Shown here: piece after piece, positions 17,266 through 25,358 of the stretch
How the letters are laid out: each line of letters begins with the position of its first letter
How positions within the stretch are numbered: position 1 is the stretch's first letter
Source: Candidatus Blautia faecavium
GTDB taxonomy: Bacteria > Bacillota > Clostridia > Lachnospirales > Lachnospiraceae
Assembly: GCA_019118425.1 (NCBI GenBank)
Contig: DWYZ01000131.1
Coordinates: 1 to 36,906 of the forward strand
Length of the DNA: 36,906 bases
Direction: 5' to 3'
The notes under the pieces: generated by a model
Told to the model about the DNA's origin: nothing
Database searches by the model: none
What the model saw: the letters and a program-made list of their open reading frames with translations, nothing else
Translations under genes and position numbers: made by a program

Positions 17266-17298
17266 GAAATACATTAGATAAAAGTGGTGAATTTTTTT

Positions 17299-18594
17299 AT
17301 GAATTACGAAGAAGCAGTTGCTTATATTGAGGAAACTCCGAAGTTTACAACAAAAAATTCTTTGGAACATACAAAGGAGTGCCTGAGAAGACTGGGTAAT
17401 CCGCAGAATACATTTAAGGTCATTCATGTGGCCGGAACGAATGGAAAAGGAAGTACCTGTGCTTTCCTTACCTCCATTTTAAGGGAGGCGGGATATTCCT
17501 GCGGCCTGTTTACCTCCCCTCATCTGGTGGAGATCAACGAGAGATTCCAGATCAATGAGGAAATCATTACGGATCAAGTATTTTTGGATGCTTTTTGTAA
17601 AGTAAAAGCTCTTGCAGATGAGCTTTTGGCGGAAGGAAGTTATCATCCTACATACTTTGAAATGCTGTTTCTAATGGGGATGGTAATCTTCGCTGAGGCA
17701 GGAGTGGACTATGTTACTTTAGAGACAGGACTTGGGGGCAGGCTGGATGCCACTACTTCTGTGGAGAATCCCATCGCCTGTGTGATCACATCCATCAGTT
17801 TTGACCATATGCAGTATCTGGGAGACACCATTGAAGAAATTGCGGGAGAAAAGGCTGGAATCATTGTTCCCGGCGTCCCGGTGATCTACGACGGCAATAA
17901 TAAAACCGCGGCGGCTGTAATCCGAAAAAGAGCCAGGGAGCTTGGCAGTCCTGCCATTGAGGTACGCCGCAAGGATGCGCAGATTCTGCGAAATACCCAG
18001 GCAGGAATTGATTTTTCCTTAAAGAATGCGTATTATGGTGATACGGTATTTTCTATTCCGTTTATAGCAGGATATCAGGTAATGAACGGCGCCCTTGCCC
18101 TTACCGCTATGGAAGTTCTAAAAGACTGCCTTCCCATTCCCATAGAAAAGATACAGGAAGGCATGAAAAAAACACGCTGGCAGGGCCGAATGGAGACGGT
18201 TCTTCCCGGAGTCATTGTGGACGGCGCACATAATGAAGATGGAGTGGAAAAATTTGTGGAGACGGCAGCGCATTTTCAGAAGGAGAATCCTCTTACCCTT
18301 CTGTTTTCGGCGGTAGAGGATAAGGATTACCGGGATATGGTCCGTGCCATATGTGAAAAGATTGGTTTTCGGCATGTGGTGACTACCCAGGTAGGAGGCA
18401 GCCGTATGGTTTCGGCGAAGAAGCTGGCAGAGCTTTTTAAGGAGATGGGCTGTGAAGACGTAAGGGCTTTCGAGGAGATACCTAAGGCCTTTGAAGAGGC
18501 GTATCGTCTTAAAGGAAAGGATGGAATGCTTTTTTGCGTAGGCTCTTTGTACCTTGTGGGTGAGATTAAACGTGTGATCAGGAGGAACGCATGA
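17299..18594 (+). CDS. folC: Folylpolyglutamate synthase / dihydrofolate synthase
   Basis: 431 residues of the Mur-ligase fold. The P-loop is VAGTNGKGSTCAFL (about 44-57), followed by GLFTSPHLVEINERFQIN; the central domain has TLETGLGGRLDATT and ITSISFDHMQYLGDTIEEIA; the C-terminal domain has VDGAHNEDG. The enzyme adds glutamate to folate or dihydropteroate using ATP. GTG at 17284 is in frame, but ATG 17299 gives the usual N-terminus NYEEAVAYIEE. The ribosome binding site is weak (GTGGTGA) and a run of seven T lies just before the ATG. The stop overlaps the following small gene by ATGA. Confidence 0.94.
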   Translation: MNYEEAVAYIEETPKFTTKNSLEHTKECLRRLGNPQNTFKVIHVAGTNGKGSTCAFLTSILREAGYSCGLFTSPHLVEINERFQINEEIITDQVFLDAFCKVKALADELLAEGSYHPTYFEMLFLMGMVIFAEAGVDYVTLETGLGGRLDATTSVENPIACVITSISFDHMQYLGDTIEEIAGEKAGIIVPGVPVIYDGNNKTAAAVIRKRARELGSPAIEVRRKDAQILRNTQAGIDFSLKNAYYGDTVFSIPFIAGYQVMNGALALTAMEVLKDCLPIPIEKIQEGMKKTRWQGRMETVLPGVIVDGAHNEDGVEKFVETAAHFQKENPLTLLFSAVEDKDYRDMVRAICEKIGFRHVVTTQVGGSRMVSAKKLAELFKEMGCEDVRAFEEIPKAFEEAYRLKGKDGMLFCVGSLYLVGEIKRVIRRNA

Positions 18595-18743
18595 TAGATT
18601 ACGAAGAAGAACTAAAAAAATTTGAACCCTGTTTAGATGTGACGGATGCGGAGGGTGCGATTTATAACAGAGAACTGACAGATATTCTGGATGTGCTTCA
18701 GGAGATGCTCAGAGAAGCGAAAAGCGGAAAACGTGTAAGATAA
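18591..18743 (+). CDS. Small protein, 50 aa, coupled to folC
   Basis: An ATG overlapping the folC stop (ATGA) with AGGAGG at 18580-18585, which lies inside folC, opens a frame of 50 codons ending TAA. The product (starting MIDYEEELKKFEPCLDV) is acidic and helical, with an amphipathic stretch around ELTDILDVLQEMLREAKSGK. No domain is recognised. Strong ribosome binding site, overlap and codon use like its neighbours make it likely to be real; the next gene follows after 10 bases. The function is unknown. Confidence 0.8.
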   Translation: MIDYEEELKKFEPCLDVTDAEGAIYNRELTDILDVLQEMLREAKSGKRVR

Positions 18744-18753
18744 GGAGATACGA

Positions 18754-20145
18754 ATGAATTGTATGAATTGCGGGACGTTCCTTACGGACCCGGATTTAGA
18801 TTATTGTCCCCGATGCGGCTGTAATGTGCTGATTCAGAAAAAGGTGGACTACCTTTCAAAATATTATTACAATCAAGGCCTGGAAAAGGCAAGCATCCGT
18901 GATCTGTCAGGAGCGATCACTTGTCTGAAGCAGAGCCTTACGTATAATAAAGGAAATATTGACGCAAGGAATCTGTTGGGACTTGTATATTTTGAAATGG
19001 GAGAGGTAGTGGCTGCTTTAAGCGAATGGGTCATCAGTAAAAATCTGCGTCCCAATAAAAACCTGGCTTCTGAATATATCAATAAACTCCAGGCAAATCC
19101 AAATAAGCTGGAAGCTATCAATGAAACCATAAAAAAATACAACCATGCTCTTGCTATGTGCAGGGAAGGTCATGAAGATATGGCCGCGATCCAGCTGCGT
19201 AAGATCCTTGCTCAGAATTCTAAGCTGATCAAAGGATATCATCTTCTTGCTTTAATCTGGATGAAAGACCAGGAGTGGAACAAGGCGCGGCGAATCTTAA
19301 AAAAGGCCGCCAGGATTGATAAGACGAACACTACTACCCTTCGTTTCTTAAAAGAGATAGATGAGCAGACTGGTGTGACCACCAGACTGGAAAAACAGGG
19401 AAAAGGCTTTTTCTTTGGCGGTTCCGGCGGAAAAAGCCAGGAGGATGCGGAAGATGGAGCCCTTGTCGTTCGTCAGCCTGTAATGAAAGAAAGATCCCGG
19501 CTTCCATTGTTCTTTACTTTAATGCTTGGCTTTGCTGCTGGTGCGGCGGCATTTTGGTTTTTGGCAGTACCGGCTATCCGTCAGGGGATTTATAGAGAAG
19601 CGAACCAGCAGATTGTACAGTACAGTGATTCCCTTGCAAGTCAGGGGGTGGAATTGTCCAGGGCGCAGGGAGAAGCCCAGCAGTCTGATGACGCGGCGGA
19701 GGCCGTGGTTCAGCAGGTAGAGGAGGAAAAGAGGCGCAGCCAGAGTTATCAGTCTCTTCTAAATGCATATCTGTATCTGCAGGAGGATAATCTGGACGGA
19801 GCGGCTTTGGAAATCCAGAATGTTTATGTGGATGTTTTAGATGACAGTGTCATGGGGATTTATACAACGATCTGCGACAATACAGGAGTAACCGGAATTG
19901 AAGATTCAGGAACACAGGGCGGGGATACTGGGACAGCAGATGAAAGTTCCAGCGGAGATGGCAGCGATGAGGAAGGAAGTTACGATGAATCTGGTTATGA
20001 TGAATCCAGCAATGATGAATCTGGCTATAACGAGAGCGGCTATGATGAAACCAGTTATGATGCTATGGGTTATACAGATTATTATGGCTATGATGCAGAG
20101 GGCAGCGACTATTTAGAAACTGACAATTATGATGGATATTATTAA
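18754..20145 (+). CDS. Zinc-ribbon, TPR, single-pass membrane protein
   Basis: 463 residues. The start MNCMNCGTF...CPRCGC is a zinc ribbon (four Cys in CxxC pairs). Residues about 40-215 are TPR-like helix pairs (SGAITCLKQSLTYNKGNIDA, then LRKILAQNSKLIKGYHLLAL). One membrane helix lies at about 250-272 (FFTLMLGFAAGAAAFWFLAV). After it comes a helical segment and a tail of about 75 residues made of Tyr, Asp, Glu, Ser and Gly, with near-repeats of YDESGYDES. The cytosolic TPR part and the extracellular acidic tail are inferred topology. Such zinc-ribbon/TPR proteins are often adaptor or scaffold proteins; no specific function is known. AAGGAG precedes ATG 18754. Confidence 0.85.
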   Translation: MNCMNCGTFLTDPDLDYCPRCGCNVLIQKKVDYLSKYYYNQGLEKASIRDLSGAITCLKQSLTYNKGNIDARNLLGLVYFEMGEVVAALSEWVISKNLRPNKNLASEYINKLQANPNKLEAINETIKKYNHALAMCREGHEDMAAIQLRKILAQNSKLIKGYHLLALIWMKDQEWNKARRILKKAARIDKTNTTTLRFLKEIDEQTGVTTRLEKQGKGFFFGGSGGKSQEDAEDGALVVRQPVMKERSRLPLFFTLMLGFAAGAAAFWFLAVPAIRQGIYREANQQIVQYSDSLASQGVELSRAQGEAQQSDDAAEAVVQQVEEEKRRSQSYQSLLNAYLYLQEDNLDGAALEIQNVYVDVLDDSVMGIYTTICDNTGVTGIEDSGTQGGDTGTADESSSGDGSDEEGSYDESGYDESSNDESGYNESGYDETSYDAMGYTDYYGYDAEGSDYLETDNYDGYY

Positions 20146-20165
20146 GAAAACATAAGAAAAACCTC

Positions 20166-20210
20166 CAAAAAGGGGATGCATATAATTGTGCATTCCCTTT
20201 TTGACATTTT
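20166..20210 (+). terminator. Terminator after the zinc-ribbon/TPR gene
   Basis: CAAAAAGGGGATGCA pairs with TGCATTCCCTTTTTG (one G-U) around an 8-base loop, with a T-rich end. It separates this transcript from the spoIIA operon. Confidence 0.85.
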
Positions 20211-20245
20211 AGGGAATAATTTGGAAAAATAGGGGGAAAATATGT

Positions 20246-20560
20246 ATGGATCCTTTATTTCAGATAGAAGGGGCGTGTCTGACGGTCACGCTTGGGCCAG
20301 AGGTGGACCATCCGGTATCGGATGAGATACGAAGGAAATCAGACAGAATCCTGGAGGAAAGGTATATTAAAACTATGGTTTTTGATTTCCAGGATACGAA
20401 TTTCATGGACAGCTCCGGAATCGGCCTTCTTATGGGGCGTTATCGGGCTTTGGGGATGAGAAGCGGATGCATTCGGGCAATAAATGTAAATGCTCATGTG
20501 GAAAAACTGCTGCATTTGTCCGGCATTCATAAATATATTGAGATCAGCAGGCAGGAATAA
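20246..20560 (+). CDS. spoIIAA: Anti-sigma F factor antagonist SpoIIAA
   Basis: A 104-residue STAS-domain protein. NFMDSSGIGLLMGRYR carries the Ser that SpoIIAB phosphorylates and SpoIIE dephosphorylates; unphosphorylated SpoIIAA releases sigma-F from SpoIIAB and starts forespore gene expression. It is first of three genes in the classical order AA-AB-sigF. AGGGGGA lies just ahead of ATG 20246. A sigma-H promoter was looked for upstream and not found with confidence. Confidence 0.96.
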   Translation: MDPLFQIEGACLTVTLGPEVDHPVSDEIRRKSDRILEERYIKTMVFDFQDTNFMDSSGIGLLMGRYRALGMRSGCIRAINVNAHVEKLLHLSGIHKYIEISRQE

Positions 20561-20585
20561 TGGGAGGATAGGAAGGGAGTATATT

Positions 20586-21011
20586 ATGGAAAATACCAAT
20601 GAAATGACGATCATTTTTGACAGCCGTCCGGTAAATGAGGGACTGGCAAGAGTAGCGGCGGCATCATTCTGTACGCAGCTTAATCCTACCCTGGAGGAAG
20701 TGGCGGATATTAAGACTGCCGTATCAGAAGCAGTTACAAACTGCATTATCCATGGATATGAAGGAAAGGTACATAAGATTAAAATGACATGCCGCCTGAA
20801 TGGCCGGGAGCTGAGCGTGGATGTGTCGGATGAAGGCGTAGGGATTTCAGATGTGGAAAAGGCTATGGAACCATTGTATACCACAAAACCGGAGAAAGAC
20901 CGTTCCGGTATGGGCTTCACCTTCATGGAAGCGTTTATGGACGAGATATCTGTGGAATCCGAGGTGGGAAAGGGTACGACTGTGCATATGAAGAAGATCA
21001 TCAGGAGGTGA
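20586..21011 (+). CDS. spoIIAB: Anti-sigma F factor SpoIIAB
   Basis: A 141-residue GHKL-fold serine kinase and anti-sigma factor. The N-box is VSEAVTNCIIHGYEG, the G1 box DVSDEGVGISDVEKA, and the G2 region TTKPEKDRSGMGFTFME. It holds sigma-F inactive with ATP and phosphorylates SpoIIAA. The open frame begins further upstream, but ATG 20586 has AAGGGAG about 8 bases before it and gives the usual N-terminus (ENTNEMTIIFDSRPVNEG). The stop is 2 bases before the sigF ATG. Confidence 0.96.
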   Translation: MENTNEMTIIFDSRPVNEGLARVAAASFCTQLNPTLEEVADIKTAVSEAVTNCIIHGYEGKVHKIKMTCRLNGRELSVDVSDEGVGISDVEKAMEPLYTTKPEKDRSGMGFTFMEAFMDEISVESEVGKGTTVHMKKIIRR

Positions 21012-21013
21012 AT

Positions 21014-21727
21014 ATGGACCATACTCTTGCTTTGATCGGACGCGCGCACCAGGGAGATAAAGAAGCGAGAGATACCCTGTTTCAGAAGAATATAGGTCTG
21101 GTATACAGTGTGGCAAAAAGATTTACAGGCAGAGGCGTAGAGATGGAAGATCTGTTTCAGATTGGAAGCATTGGTCTTTTAAAGGCAGTAGACAAATTTG
21201 ATCTGTCGTATGATGTGAAATTTTCTACCTATGCAGTTCCCATGATCATGGGAGAGATCAAAAGATTTTTAAGAGATGATGGGATACTGAAGGTAAGCCG
21301 TTCTTTAAAAGAAAGCCACTATAAGGTTTATCAGTTAAGGGAGGCATTGGAACGTAAGCTGGGAAGAGAGCCTACGCTTTTGGAATTGTCCGGAGAAATG
21401 GGGATTCCTATGGAGGAACTGGTCCTTATTATGGAATCTAAAGTAGAGGTAGAGTCCTTGCAAAAAACGATATATCAGGGAGAAGGAACGGAGATTTCTC
21501 TGCAGGATAAGCTGCCGGAACAGGAAAATCAACAGGAACATGTTTTGGACAGGATCTTTCTGGAGGAAATTCTGGATACTTTGGACGTAAAACAGAGGCA
21601 GCTGATCTTTATGCGCTATTTCCAGGATATGACCCAGACGGAAATCGCGAAAGAACTGGGAGTCTCCCAGGTCCAGGTATCCAGGATGGAAAAGAAGATC
21701 CTGGAAAAGCTTCGGGGGAGGCTGTAA
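21014..21727 (+). CDS. sigF: RNA polymerase sigma-F factor
   Basis: 237 residues of a group 3 sigma factor. Region 2 includes LVYSVAKRFTGRGVEMEDLFQIG and the core-binding and -10 recognition segment FDLSYDVKFSTYAVPMIMGE; region 3 starts near LREALERKLGREPTLLEL; region 4 ends with MTQTEIAKELGVSQVQVSRM, the -35-recognition helix-turn-helix. It is the first forespore-specific sigma factor. ATG 21014 with AGGAGG at 21003-21008 is preferred to the in-frame GTG at 21008. It is the last gene of the spoIIA operon; a terminator follows within 6 bases. Confidence 0.96.
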   Translation: MDHTLALIGRAHQGDKEARDTLFQKNIGLVYSVAKRFTGRGVEMEDLFQIGSIGLLKAVDKFDLSYDVKFSTYAVPMIMGEIKRFLRDDGILKVSRSLKESHYKVYQLREALERKLGREPTLLELSGEMGIPMEELVLIMESKVEVESLQKTIYQGEGTEISLQDKLPEQENQQEHVLDRIFLEEILDTLDVKQRQLIFMRYFQDMTQTEIAKELGVSQVQVSRMEKKILEKLRGRL

Positions 21728-21730
21728 AGA

Positions 21731-21776
21731 AAAAGGGATAGCAGGATTTTTAGTATCAGGCAAGCTATCCCTTTTA
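21731..21776. terminator. Bidirectional terminator between sigF and the Uma2 gene
   Basis: AAAAGGGATAGC and GCTATCCCTTTT form a perfect 12-bp stem around a 21-base loop. T-rich ends lie on both strands, so it can stop transcripts from both sigF and the convergent Uma2 gene. Confidence 0.88.
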
Positions 21777-21819
21777 ATAAAATTAGATATATTTTAATAT
21801 AGCACATTTAAAAGCTGAT

Positions 21820-22368
21820 TCAGGAATCAAGATTCAGCTGTGAGAAATCAATGGAAAAATTATTGTAAATCCCTGCTTTCACAATGTCTGAAAACGTATA
21901 GTCCCCTGTGTCCTCGGATTCGAAATTATACACCAGGATTCTGTTTTTGTCCGGGTCCACGATCCAGTATTCCCGAACACCAGCAGTACGGTATTTAAAA
22001 AGCTTGGTATAGTAGTCCAGGCGCCGGCTGCTTGGTGAGACAATCTCGATGATCCAGTCAGGCGCTCCGTTGCATCCTTTGTCTGAGAGTTTGCTTTTAT
22101 CACATATGACACTGATATCCGGCTCAACGTAATTCACATCATCTGCGCTTAGAAATACGGCAAAGGGTGCAATATCAACTTCACAGGAACCGCCTTTAGA
22201 GTCAAGATAATCTGCGATTTTCCGACTCAATGACAACAATATTTTTTGATGTCTGCGGCTTGGCGGAGCCATATAATATAGCTGGCCATCGATTAGTTCC
22301 GCTCTGGTTCCATCTGGCAAAGCATAGATATCTTCAATAGTAGAACGCTTTTCCTTAAATAATGGCAT
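21820..22368 (-). CDS. Uma2-family putative endonuclease (DUF820)
   Basis: 182 residues with a PD-(D/E)XK nuclease fold: the elements AELIDGQLYYMAPPS, VEPDISVICDK and the EIVSPSS strand supply the acidic catalytic residues, and KLFKYRTAGVREYWIVDP is the family's well-known motif. The chosen ATG at 22368 has AAAGGA about 9 bases upstream. The Uma2 family is abundant in cyanobacteria and scattered in Firmicutes; no cellular role is established. It lies alone between the spoIIA and spoVA clusters, with its own promoter and terminator, and looks like an insertion in a sporulation locus. Confidence 0.88.
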   Translation of the reverse strand: MPLFKEKRSTIEDIYALPDGTRAELIDGQLYYMAPPSRRHQKILLSLSRKIADYLDSKGGSCEVDIAPFAVFLSADDVNYVEPDISVICDKSKLSDKGCNGAPDWIIEIVSPSSRRLDYYTKLFKYRTAGVREYWIVDPDKNRILVYNFESEDTGDYTFSDIVKAGIYNNFSIDFSQLNLDS

Positions 22369-22467
22369 GATGACACATCCTTTCATGGTTCGTATTTTCG
22401 CGCGGCTTGGCGGCATATTGTTCCTTTAAAACTAATGGACGGGAATATACCCCGCTGCTATACCTGG

Positions 22468-22496
22468 ATTATAACAGAACCATATATTGATGTAAA
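22468..22496 (-). promoter_or_regulatory. Promoter of the Uma2 gene
   Basis: On the minus strand, TTTACA (22491-22496), 17 bases, TATAAT (22468-22473). It is a near-consensus sigma-A promoter about 100 bases upstream of the ATG at 22368. Confidence 0.8.
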
Positions 22497-22537
22497 TAAA
22501 AAGTCCCTTTCCTAAAAAAGCGCTGCTGGTCAACTTG

Positions 22538-23155
22538 TTATGGGGAAGGCTTTTCTCTGTTTTTTTGTTCTATGATCGTGGTATCTACATCATCCTCATA
22601 CAAGCGCATCTGTACCTGCATGGGACTTGGATCGGAAGAAAGCTTCATCTTTCCGAAATGATTAAAGAAGATCAGAACTCCCAGGCCGATGCCGATAGAA
22701 TAAGAAATTTCTAAAATAGTAAAGCCCGTGTCAGGCTGTCCGGTTACCTGTGTATAAATGTTGGAAAAAAGAGTTCCCACATCCACATCGTTATTAAAAG
22801 TCATAATGGAAAAGGCTGCGCCGAAAAAAGAGGCAAGAGAGACAAAGAGAATCTTAAGCCACCGCCAGACCGCCCCGGAGGTCTGCTCCTTCGCGTAGGT
22901 AAGGATAAAGTCAGACTCTCCGATAGGCGTGATATCCAAATCTGGTTCTTTTTTCTGGATGAGTTCGATCAGATCCATAACAGACATGACATAGCGGCCG
23001 TATTGGCGCGGGTTCAGGTTTGCCACCGGCATGACCCGCAGACGATTTTGAATCTTTGGATTTGTACAGGAAAGCTTACAGATGTCCTGCAGATAAATAT
23101 GAGGATGAAAAACCTCAATGTTTTTGTCTAACTGTAAATATAATGTATCCTTCAT
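22538..23155 (-). CDS. spoVAA: Stage V sporulation protein AA
   Basis: 205 residues. The N-terminal part is soluble, with LYLQLDKNIEVFHPHIYLQD and the IGESDFILTY strand typical of SpoVAA; the C-terminal part has two membrane helices (WLKILFVSLASFFGAAFSIM and a second around ILEISYSIGIGLGVLIFF). SpoVA proteins form the channel that moves dipicolinic acid into the forespore and out at germination. Here it is the last gene of the spoVA group, 167 bases after spoVAE, whereas in Bacillus it is the first. Its ribosome binding site is weak (AGGTG). Its product is related to the family by overall pattern, so the name is well supported. Confidence 0.9.
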   Translation of the reverse strand: MKDTLYLQLDKNIEVFHPHIYLQDICKLSCTNPKIQNRLRVMPVANLNPRQYGRYVMSVMDLIELIQKKEPDLDITPIGESDFILTYAKEQTSGAVWRWLKILFVSLASFFGAAFSIMTFNNDVDVGTLFSNIYTQVTGQPDTGFTILEISYSIGIGLGVLIFFNHFGKMKLSSDPSPMQVQMRLYEDDVDTTIIEQKNREKPSP

Positions 23156-23322
23156 AAATTTTACACCTGGATTGTTTTATTTTTGGTCTTTAGATGCTGA
23201 TGGCTGCAATCTGATTGCGGCGGGGAAATTTTGCGCTTAAAGTTTACATCGCGAAGAGGATTTTTGAATCATACTGGTTTGTAACTGCGCGGCGGGGGAC
23301 GGATTGGGCCTGACCTGTAATT
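23156..23322. other. Gap between spoVAE and spoVAA
   Basis: 167 bases with no frame supported by a ribosome binding site. No convincing sigma-F/G promoter for spoVAA was seen here, so spoVAA most likely shares the long spoVA transcript. Confidence 0.4.
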
Positions 23323-23679
23323 TCAGGACTTCATTTTAGGCTTGAAAATAAGGCTGGCCAGGTAAGAGAAGATCAAGGCTCCGGAAACTCCGGCAGCACA
23401 GGCTGTAAAGCCTCCGGTAAAAAGCCCGAGCAGGCCTTCGCTGTCAATGGCTTCTTTCATTCCCTCCCAGAGAAGATGGCCGAAACCTAACAAAGGTACG
23501 CTGGCTCCAGCACCGGCGAATTGAGCGAAGGGAGCATAGATTCCCAAGAAACTTAAAAGAGCGCCCAGACATACAAGGATCACCATAATACGTCCTGGCA
23601 TTAATTTCGTTTTATCCAGCAGTACCTGGACAAGGGCACAGATAAGGCCGCCTATCCAGAAAGCATGAAGATAATCCAT
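23323..23679 (-). CDS. spoVAE: Stage V sporulation protein AE (SpoVAEb)
   Basis: 118 residues, an almost wholly hydrophobic protein with four membrane helices. YLHAFWIGGLICALVQVLLD and FAQFAGAGASVPLLGFGHLLW are the signature segments shared with SpoVAC. With SpoVAC and SpoVAD it forms the conserved core of the dipicolinic acid channel. It starts 32 bases after spoVAD, with AGAGAGGTT upstream. Confidence 0.95.
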   Translation of the reverse strand: MDYLHAFWIGGLICALVQVLLDKTKLMPGRIMVILVCLGALLSFLGIYAPFAQFAGAGASVPLLGFGHLLWEGMKEAIDSEGLLGLFTGGFTACAAGVSGALIFSYLASLIFKPKMKS

Positions 23680-23711
23680 AAGGAACCTCTCTTTCTTTTT
23701 TTGATAAAAGT

Positions 23712-24776
23712 TTATATGTTTATGTGCTCGATGACTACTGCATGTGCGATTCCCGGAACACTTGCTCCCTCATTAAAGCTGGTCTTTGAAAGAAGAGCGC
23801 CGGTAGGAACGAAAAGGATCCGATGCCATTCGCCTCTTACGACCTTGGGAAGTATGTGTGCGCACAGGACAGTGGCTGCACAGCCGCACCCGCTTCCTCC
23901 AGAATGAGTATCCTGCGTTTCAGGGTCAAAAATCAAAAGCCCGCAGTCCTGGTGACGGGAAGCAATGTCTATATTTTTCTTCAGGAGAAGATCCAGGAGG
24001 ATTTTTTGTCCGACCATACCCAGATCGCCGGTGATGATGGCATCATAATCCGAAGGCCTTCTCCCAAAATCTTTCAGATGGCGGGAAATCGTGTCACAGG
24101 CAGCAGGGGCCATACAGCCTCCCATGTTCATGGAATCTTTAAGTCCATAGTCTACGATCTTTCCTGTAGTGATTCCCGTGATCCCGGCACAGCCAGAGGG
24201 GCTTTTAAGAGTCTGGCTTTTAGAAGGAAGGGGCGGAGGCAGAGGCCCCAGTACGCAGGCTCCGCTTCCGGTTACTGTCCAGGTGGCGGACAGGGGACGC
24301 TGGTTCCCATAGCCCAGGGGAAAACGGAATTCCTTTTCTGCGCTGGCAAAATGGCTGGAAGTAGCACATAAAATATGCTCTCCGCATCCGGCTGTGACGG
24401 CTACGGATCCCAGGGAAAGAGATTCTCCCATGGTGGAACAGGCGCCATATAACCCGTAAAAGGGAATTCCCATTTCCGCCGCACCAAAAGAAGAGGCGAT
24501 AGTCTGGGCAAGAAGGTCTCCTGCAAAAATCATACGGATATCCTTGGGAGACAATCCTGCTTTTCCAATAGCTAAAACAGCGGTTTCTTTCTGCAGGTTC
24601 CCTTCTGCGGCTTCCCAGGTTTTTTCTCCGAACATAGGATCTTCACAGATCATATCAAAAGCGTTTCCTAAAGGGCCCTCTCCCTCTTTTTTTCCGGCGA
24701 TGGCCGCCGCGCTCCAGATATATACGGGCGAGGGAAATTCTACGCTTGCCAATCCCCTTGTGTATTGGTTTATCAT
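23712..24776 (-). CDS. spoVAD: Stage V sporulation protein AD
   Basis: 354 residues with a thiolase-like fold that binds dipicolinic acid in other species. Signature segments include YGLYGACSTMGESLSLGS, CATSSHFASAEKEFRFPLGY and ITGDLGMVGQKILLDLL; the Gly-rich SGGSGCGCAATV lies near the C-terminus. The usual length is about 335-340, and the surplus seems to be an insertion around GPLPPPLPSKSQTLKSPSG (about residues 177-195), a Pro-rich loop. Its ATG overlaps the spoVAC stop as ATGA. Confidence 0.96.
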   Translation of the reverse strand: MINQYTRGLASVEFPSPVYIWSAAAIAGKKEGEGPLGNAFDMICEDPMFGEKTWEAAEGNLQKETAVLAIGKAGLSPKDIRMIFAGDLLAQTIASSFGAAEMGIPFYGLYGACSTMGESLSLGSVAVTAGCGEHILCATSSHFASAEKEFRFPLGYGNQRPLSATWTVTGSGACVLGPLPPPLPSKSQTLKSPSGCAGITGITTGKIVDYGLKDSMNMGGCMAPAACDTISRHLKDFGRRPSDYDAIITGDLGMVGQKILLDLLLKKNIDIASRHQDCGLLIFDPETQDTHSGGSGCGCAATVLCAHILPKVVRGEWHRILFVPTGALLSKTSFNEGASVPGIAHAVVIEHINI

Positions 24777-25243
24777 GCAGTCACCCCCAATATTTTCAGG
24801 ATATAATACAAGACGCCCAAAAGCCAGGAGCTGAGTATTCCATAAAGGATTACCGGTCCGGCAATAGTAAATATTTTGCAGCCAATACCAAATACCTGTC
24901 CCTCCGGACGAAATTCAATGGCAGAGGAAGCCACGGAATTGGCAAATCCAGTGATCGGCACCAGGCTTCCTGCGCCGGCGAACTTCGCGATTTTGGGATA
25001 AACATTCAATCCGGTCAGAAGGACACTGGCCAAGATCAGAATAAGAGAGCACCAGGTTCCGGCGGCCTCCCTATCCACCCCGCGGCTTTGGAGCAAGTTT
25101 AGAATGATCTGGCCTAACACGCAGATCAGCCCGCCGGAAAGAAAGGCTTTGCACATATTTAGAGGCAGACTGTGGGTAGGAGTGATTTCTTTTACATATT
25201 TTTCATATTGCTTTTGCTTCTCTTGTTCCTGCTGTGTTGTCAT
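24773..25243 (-). CDS. spoVAC: Stage V sporulation protein AC
   Basis: 156 residues; soluble N-terminus, then four membrane helices with the signatures MCKAFLSGGLICVLGQIILN and KIAKFAGAGSLVPITGFANS. In Bacillus SpoVAC behaves as a mechanosensitive channel. The frame runs further upstream, but ATG 25243 (MTTQQEQEKQKQY) with AAAGGA at 8-base spacing gives the family length. Confidence 0.95.
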   Translation of the reverse strand: MTTQQEQEKQKQYEKYVKEITPTHSLPLNMCKAFLSGGLICVLGQIILNLLQSRGVDREAAGTWCSLILILASVLLTGLNVYPKIAKFAGAGSLVPITGFANSVASSAIEFRPEGQVFGIGCKIFTIAGPVILYGILSSWLLGVLYYILKILGVTA

Positions 25244-25358
25244 GAAAATTTTCCTTTCCTGAATTTTTATTTTGACATTTTCTCTTTTTCTAGTATAATC
25301 CACTTTAAGTGACTAATTGTTTCGCTGAGAATGCTTTTTGAGAGTGCAGGTGTATCTC

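Noticed and set aside
19982-20110. Tandem-repeat-like DNA at the end of the TPR gene considered as a CRISPR or satellite
   Set aside because: The near-repeats are in codon phase, uneven in length and belong to the protein tail.
20146-20245. Sigma-H promoter for spoIIA
   Set aside because: AGGGAAT resembles a sigma-H -10, but no matching AGGA -35 is found at the right distance.
23156-23322. Separate sigma-G promoter for spoVAA
   Set aside because: Only loose partial matches, none with correct spacing.
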